From positions 1-7,248 of the forward strand of contig SKLD01000433.1 in NCBI GenBank assembly GCA_007123395.1: a stretch of DNA of 7,248 nt, read 5' to 3'. Origin of the DNA: Opitutales bacterium (GTDB lineage: Bacteria > Verrucomicrobiota > Verrucomicrobiia > Opitutales > Oceanipulchritudinaceae). The position numbers and the translations under genes were made by a program. Shown here one piece after another: positions 6,401 through 7,248 of the stretch. Positions within the stretch are counted from its first letter, which is position 1. Every line of letters starts with the position of its first letter. Below the pieces are notes generated by a model that worked only from the letters and a program-made list of their open reading frames with translations, was not told where the DNA came from and ran no database searches.

Positions 6401-7126
6401 TCAATGCCAGTAATCCTTGATCCAAGGCGTGGGGCGGAGAAAACGAAAGGCGCCGCGGATGCGCCCCTCAATGGCGTCGGCGGGGGTGGGGCTGCCGTGA
6501 AAGACGAGAATCTTCGCCTCCTTGGGCGGCTCCGGCACCTTCCATAGGCTGACGGGAAAGGGCGGGAGACACGAACGCTTGAAGCTGACGCACCAGCCCT
6601 CCGGCCAGTATTGGAGTTTGCCCAGCTCCGCCATCTTGGCGGAAAGGTAGGACTGCTCGTGGCGGTGCGTTGCCTTTACGTCGTCGATGTTTTTGACGAA
6701 GTCCGTATAGACTTCCGGATACGCACCGACCTCGAACCGATAGACAGAAGAATTCCCCTCGATACGGTGCGGTCGTAGCCAGTCGTGGATGATGAGAAAC
6801 TCCCCGGGATGGGTGAAAAAGTCGTCGAGGCTCCGCAGGACCACGATATCGAGATCAAGAAACAATGCGGTGCCTTCGAGGTCGGCGAGGGGCCGCTGAA
6901 ATGTACTCAGTTTCCGCCACCCGCGTTCTTTGCCTGGCGGCAGGTCCATAGGCGGGAGCGGCTTGACCTCGACGCCGGAGTCGATGCCCTCACCGTCGTC
7001 GGTGAAGCAGACGAAGCGGTGCTCCAGCGAGAGATTGCGCCGCACCATGCGGTAGAGGCGGTTGACGTATTCGGCGGGAAACTTCGTTCCCCACTTCATG
7101 CAGATGACGTTATACGGTCCGGCCAT
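6401..7126 (-). CDS. Small glycosyltransferase with a DxD motif (GT8-like fold)
   Basis: A 241-residue soluble protein with no signal peptide or membrane segment. It begins with a beta strand and the motif KWGTKFPAEYVNRLY (residues 11-25), then FVCFTDD (38-44). FLDLDIVV (89-96) holds the DxD (D91, D93) that binds the metal and nucleotide-sugar phosphates in GT-A enzymes. HEQSYLS (166-172) resembles the acceptor-side D/E-Q motif, and FHGSP (209-213) supplies a His in the place of the HGxxKPW metal ligand of GT8 enzymes. The C-terminus PWIKDYWH matches the end of a widespread bacterial family annotated simply as glycosyltransferase. The sugar donor and acceptor are unknown; cell-envelope or secreted-polysaccharide assembly would be a guess. 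The ATG start is supported by a GGGAG site 12 bases upstream, inside the end of the preceding peptidase gene, and by the N-terminus lining up with the first beta strand. Confidence 0.85.
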   Translation of the reverse strand: MAGPYNVICMKWGTKFPAEYVNRLYRMVRRNLSLEHRFVCFTDDGEGIDSGVEVKPLPPMDLPPGKERGWRKLSTFQRPLADLEGTALFLDLDIVVLRSLDDFFTHPGEFLIIHDWLRPHRIEGNSSVYRFEVGAYPEVYTDFVKNIDDVKATHRHEQSYLSAKMAELGKLQYWPEGWCVSFKRSCLPPFPVSLWKVPEPPKEAKILVFHGSPTPADAIEGRIRGAFRFLRPTPWIKDYWH

Positions 7127-7129
7127 GGC

Positions 7130-7248
7130 TCAACGGATCTCCCAGCGGTAGTTGTAGTGAGAAAGCAATTCCGGATTGCCGTCGGTCACCCGCACGACGT
7201 CCTCGATACGGCAACCGCCGAGCCCCGGATAGTAGAGCCCCGGCTCGA
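7130..7248 (-). CDS. M24 family metallopeptidase (Xaa-Pro aminopeptidase-like), C-terminal fragment
   Basis: Only the last 38 codons and the stop lie in the window; the 5' part is cut off by the window edge. The fragment begins EPGLYYPG and continues GGCRIEDVVRVTDG. In M24 'pita-bread' peptidases (PepP, PepQ, methionine aminopeptidase) the Glu of the EPG motif and the Glu of the RIED motif are the last two of five ligands of the dinuclear metal centre, and both are present (fragment residues 1 and 15). The family removes N-terminal residues next to proline or cleaves Xaa-Pro dipeptides in the cytoplasm; which of these applies cannot be told from the fragment. The stop codon is 3 bases before the glycosyltransferase start, so the two genes are almost certainly co-transcribed. 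Family assignment is firm; exact substrate class is not. Confidence 0.88.
   Translation of the reverse strand, partial: EPGLYYPGLGGCRIEDVVRVTDGNPELLSHYNYRWEIR
7139..7143 (-). promoter_or_regulatory. Ribosome binding site of the glycosyltransferase gene
   Basis: GGGAG on the minus strand, 12 bases before the ATG at 7126. It lies within the Trp-Glu codons at the end of the M24 peptidase gene, so translation of the two genes is probably coupled. The spacing is a little long. Confidence 0.45.

Noticed and set aside
5649..6413. Plus-strand open frame of 254 codons across the NTF2-like gene
   Set aside because: The minus-strand frame matches a known NTF2-like subfamily along its whole length; the plus-strand frame matches nothing.
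1..7248. CRISPR array, insertion sequence, phage or defence system
   Set aside because: There are no regularly spaced direct repeats, transposase motifs, terminal inverted repeats, or nuclease/helicase/TIR-type defence domains; all confident genes belong to housekeeping or secreted families.

Overview
GC-rich bacterial DNA in which every gene I can support lies on the minus strand. Read in transcription order (high to low coordinate), the window holds the last 38 codons of an M24 aminopeptidase, a small nucleotide-sugar-type glycosyltransferase, an NTF2-like (SnoaL-type) fold protein, a roughly 0.4 kb non-coding gap, a short-chain dehydrogenase/reductase (SDR) homologue with a long disordered basic tail, a CASTOR/ACT-type domain protein, a cupin, and a large secreted or membrane-anchored subtilisin-like protease (S8). 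The first 280 bases hold nothing I can assign.

Organism: there is no rRNA or marker gene, so placement is weak. The protease carries an Ig-like segment and ends in an FFRLR-type C-terminus, a style I associate with secreted proteins of Verrucomicrobiota, and the GC-rich, Ala/Arg-rich coding fits that group. I treat a Verrucomicrobiota origin (Opitutae-like) as a guess, not a result.

Layout and logic: the M24 peptidase and glycosyltransferase genes are 3 bases apart and the NTF2-like gene follows 44 bases later, so these three probably share a transcript although their functions are not obviously related. A candidate promoter lies upstream of the SDR gene. The ACT gene follows the SDR stop after 57 bases with a clear Shine-Dalgarno site, so the pair may be co-transcribed. 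The cupin and protease genes have larger upstream gaps and may be transcribed separately.

The most unusual item is the 516-residue SDR-like protein. Its Rossmann half is recognisable, but the catalytic Tyr and Lys of the YxxxK motif are absent: there is no Tyr or Lys at all between residues 83 and 164. The fold is followed by about 270 residues of low-complexity sequence with two Arg-rich patches and a final Lys/Ala tail like the C-terminal domain of histone H1 or bacterial H1-like proteins. This looks like a pseudo-enzyme converted to a nucleic-acid-binding or scaffolding role. It is the best candidate for undescribed biology in the window; the other genes look like ordinary members of known families.
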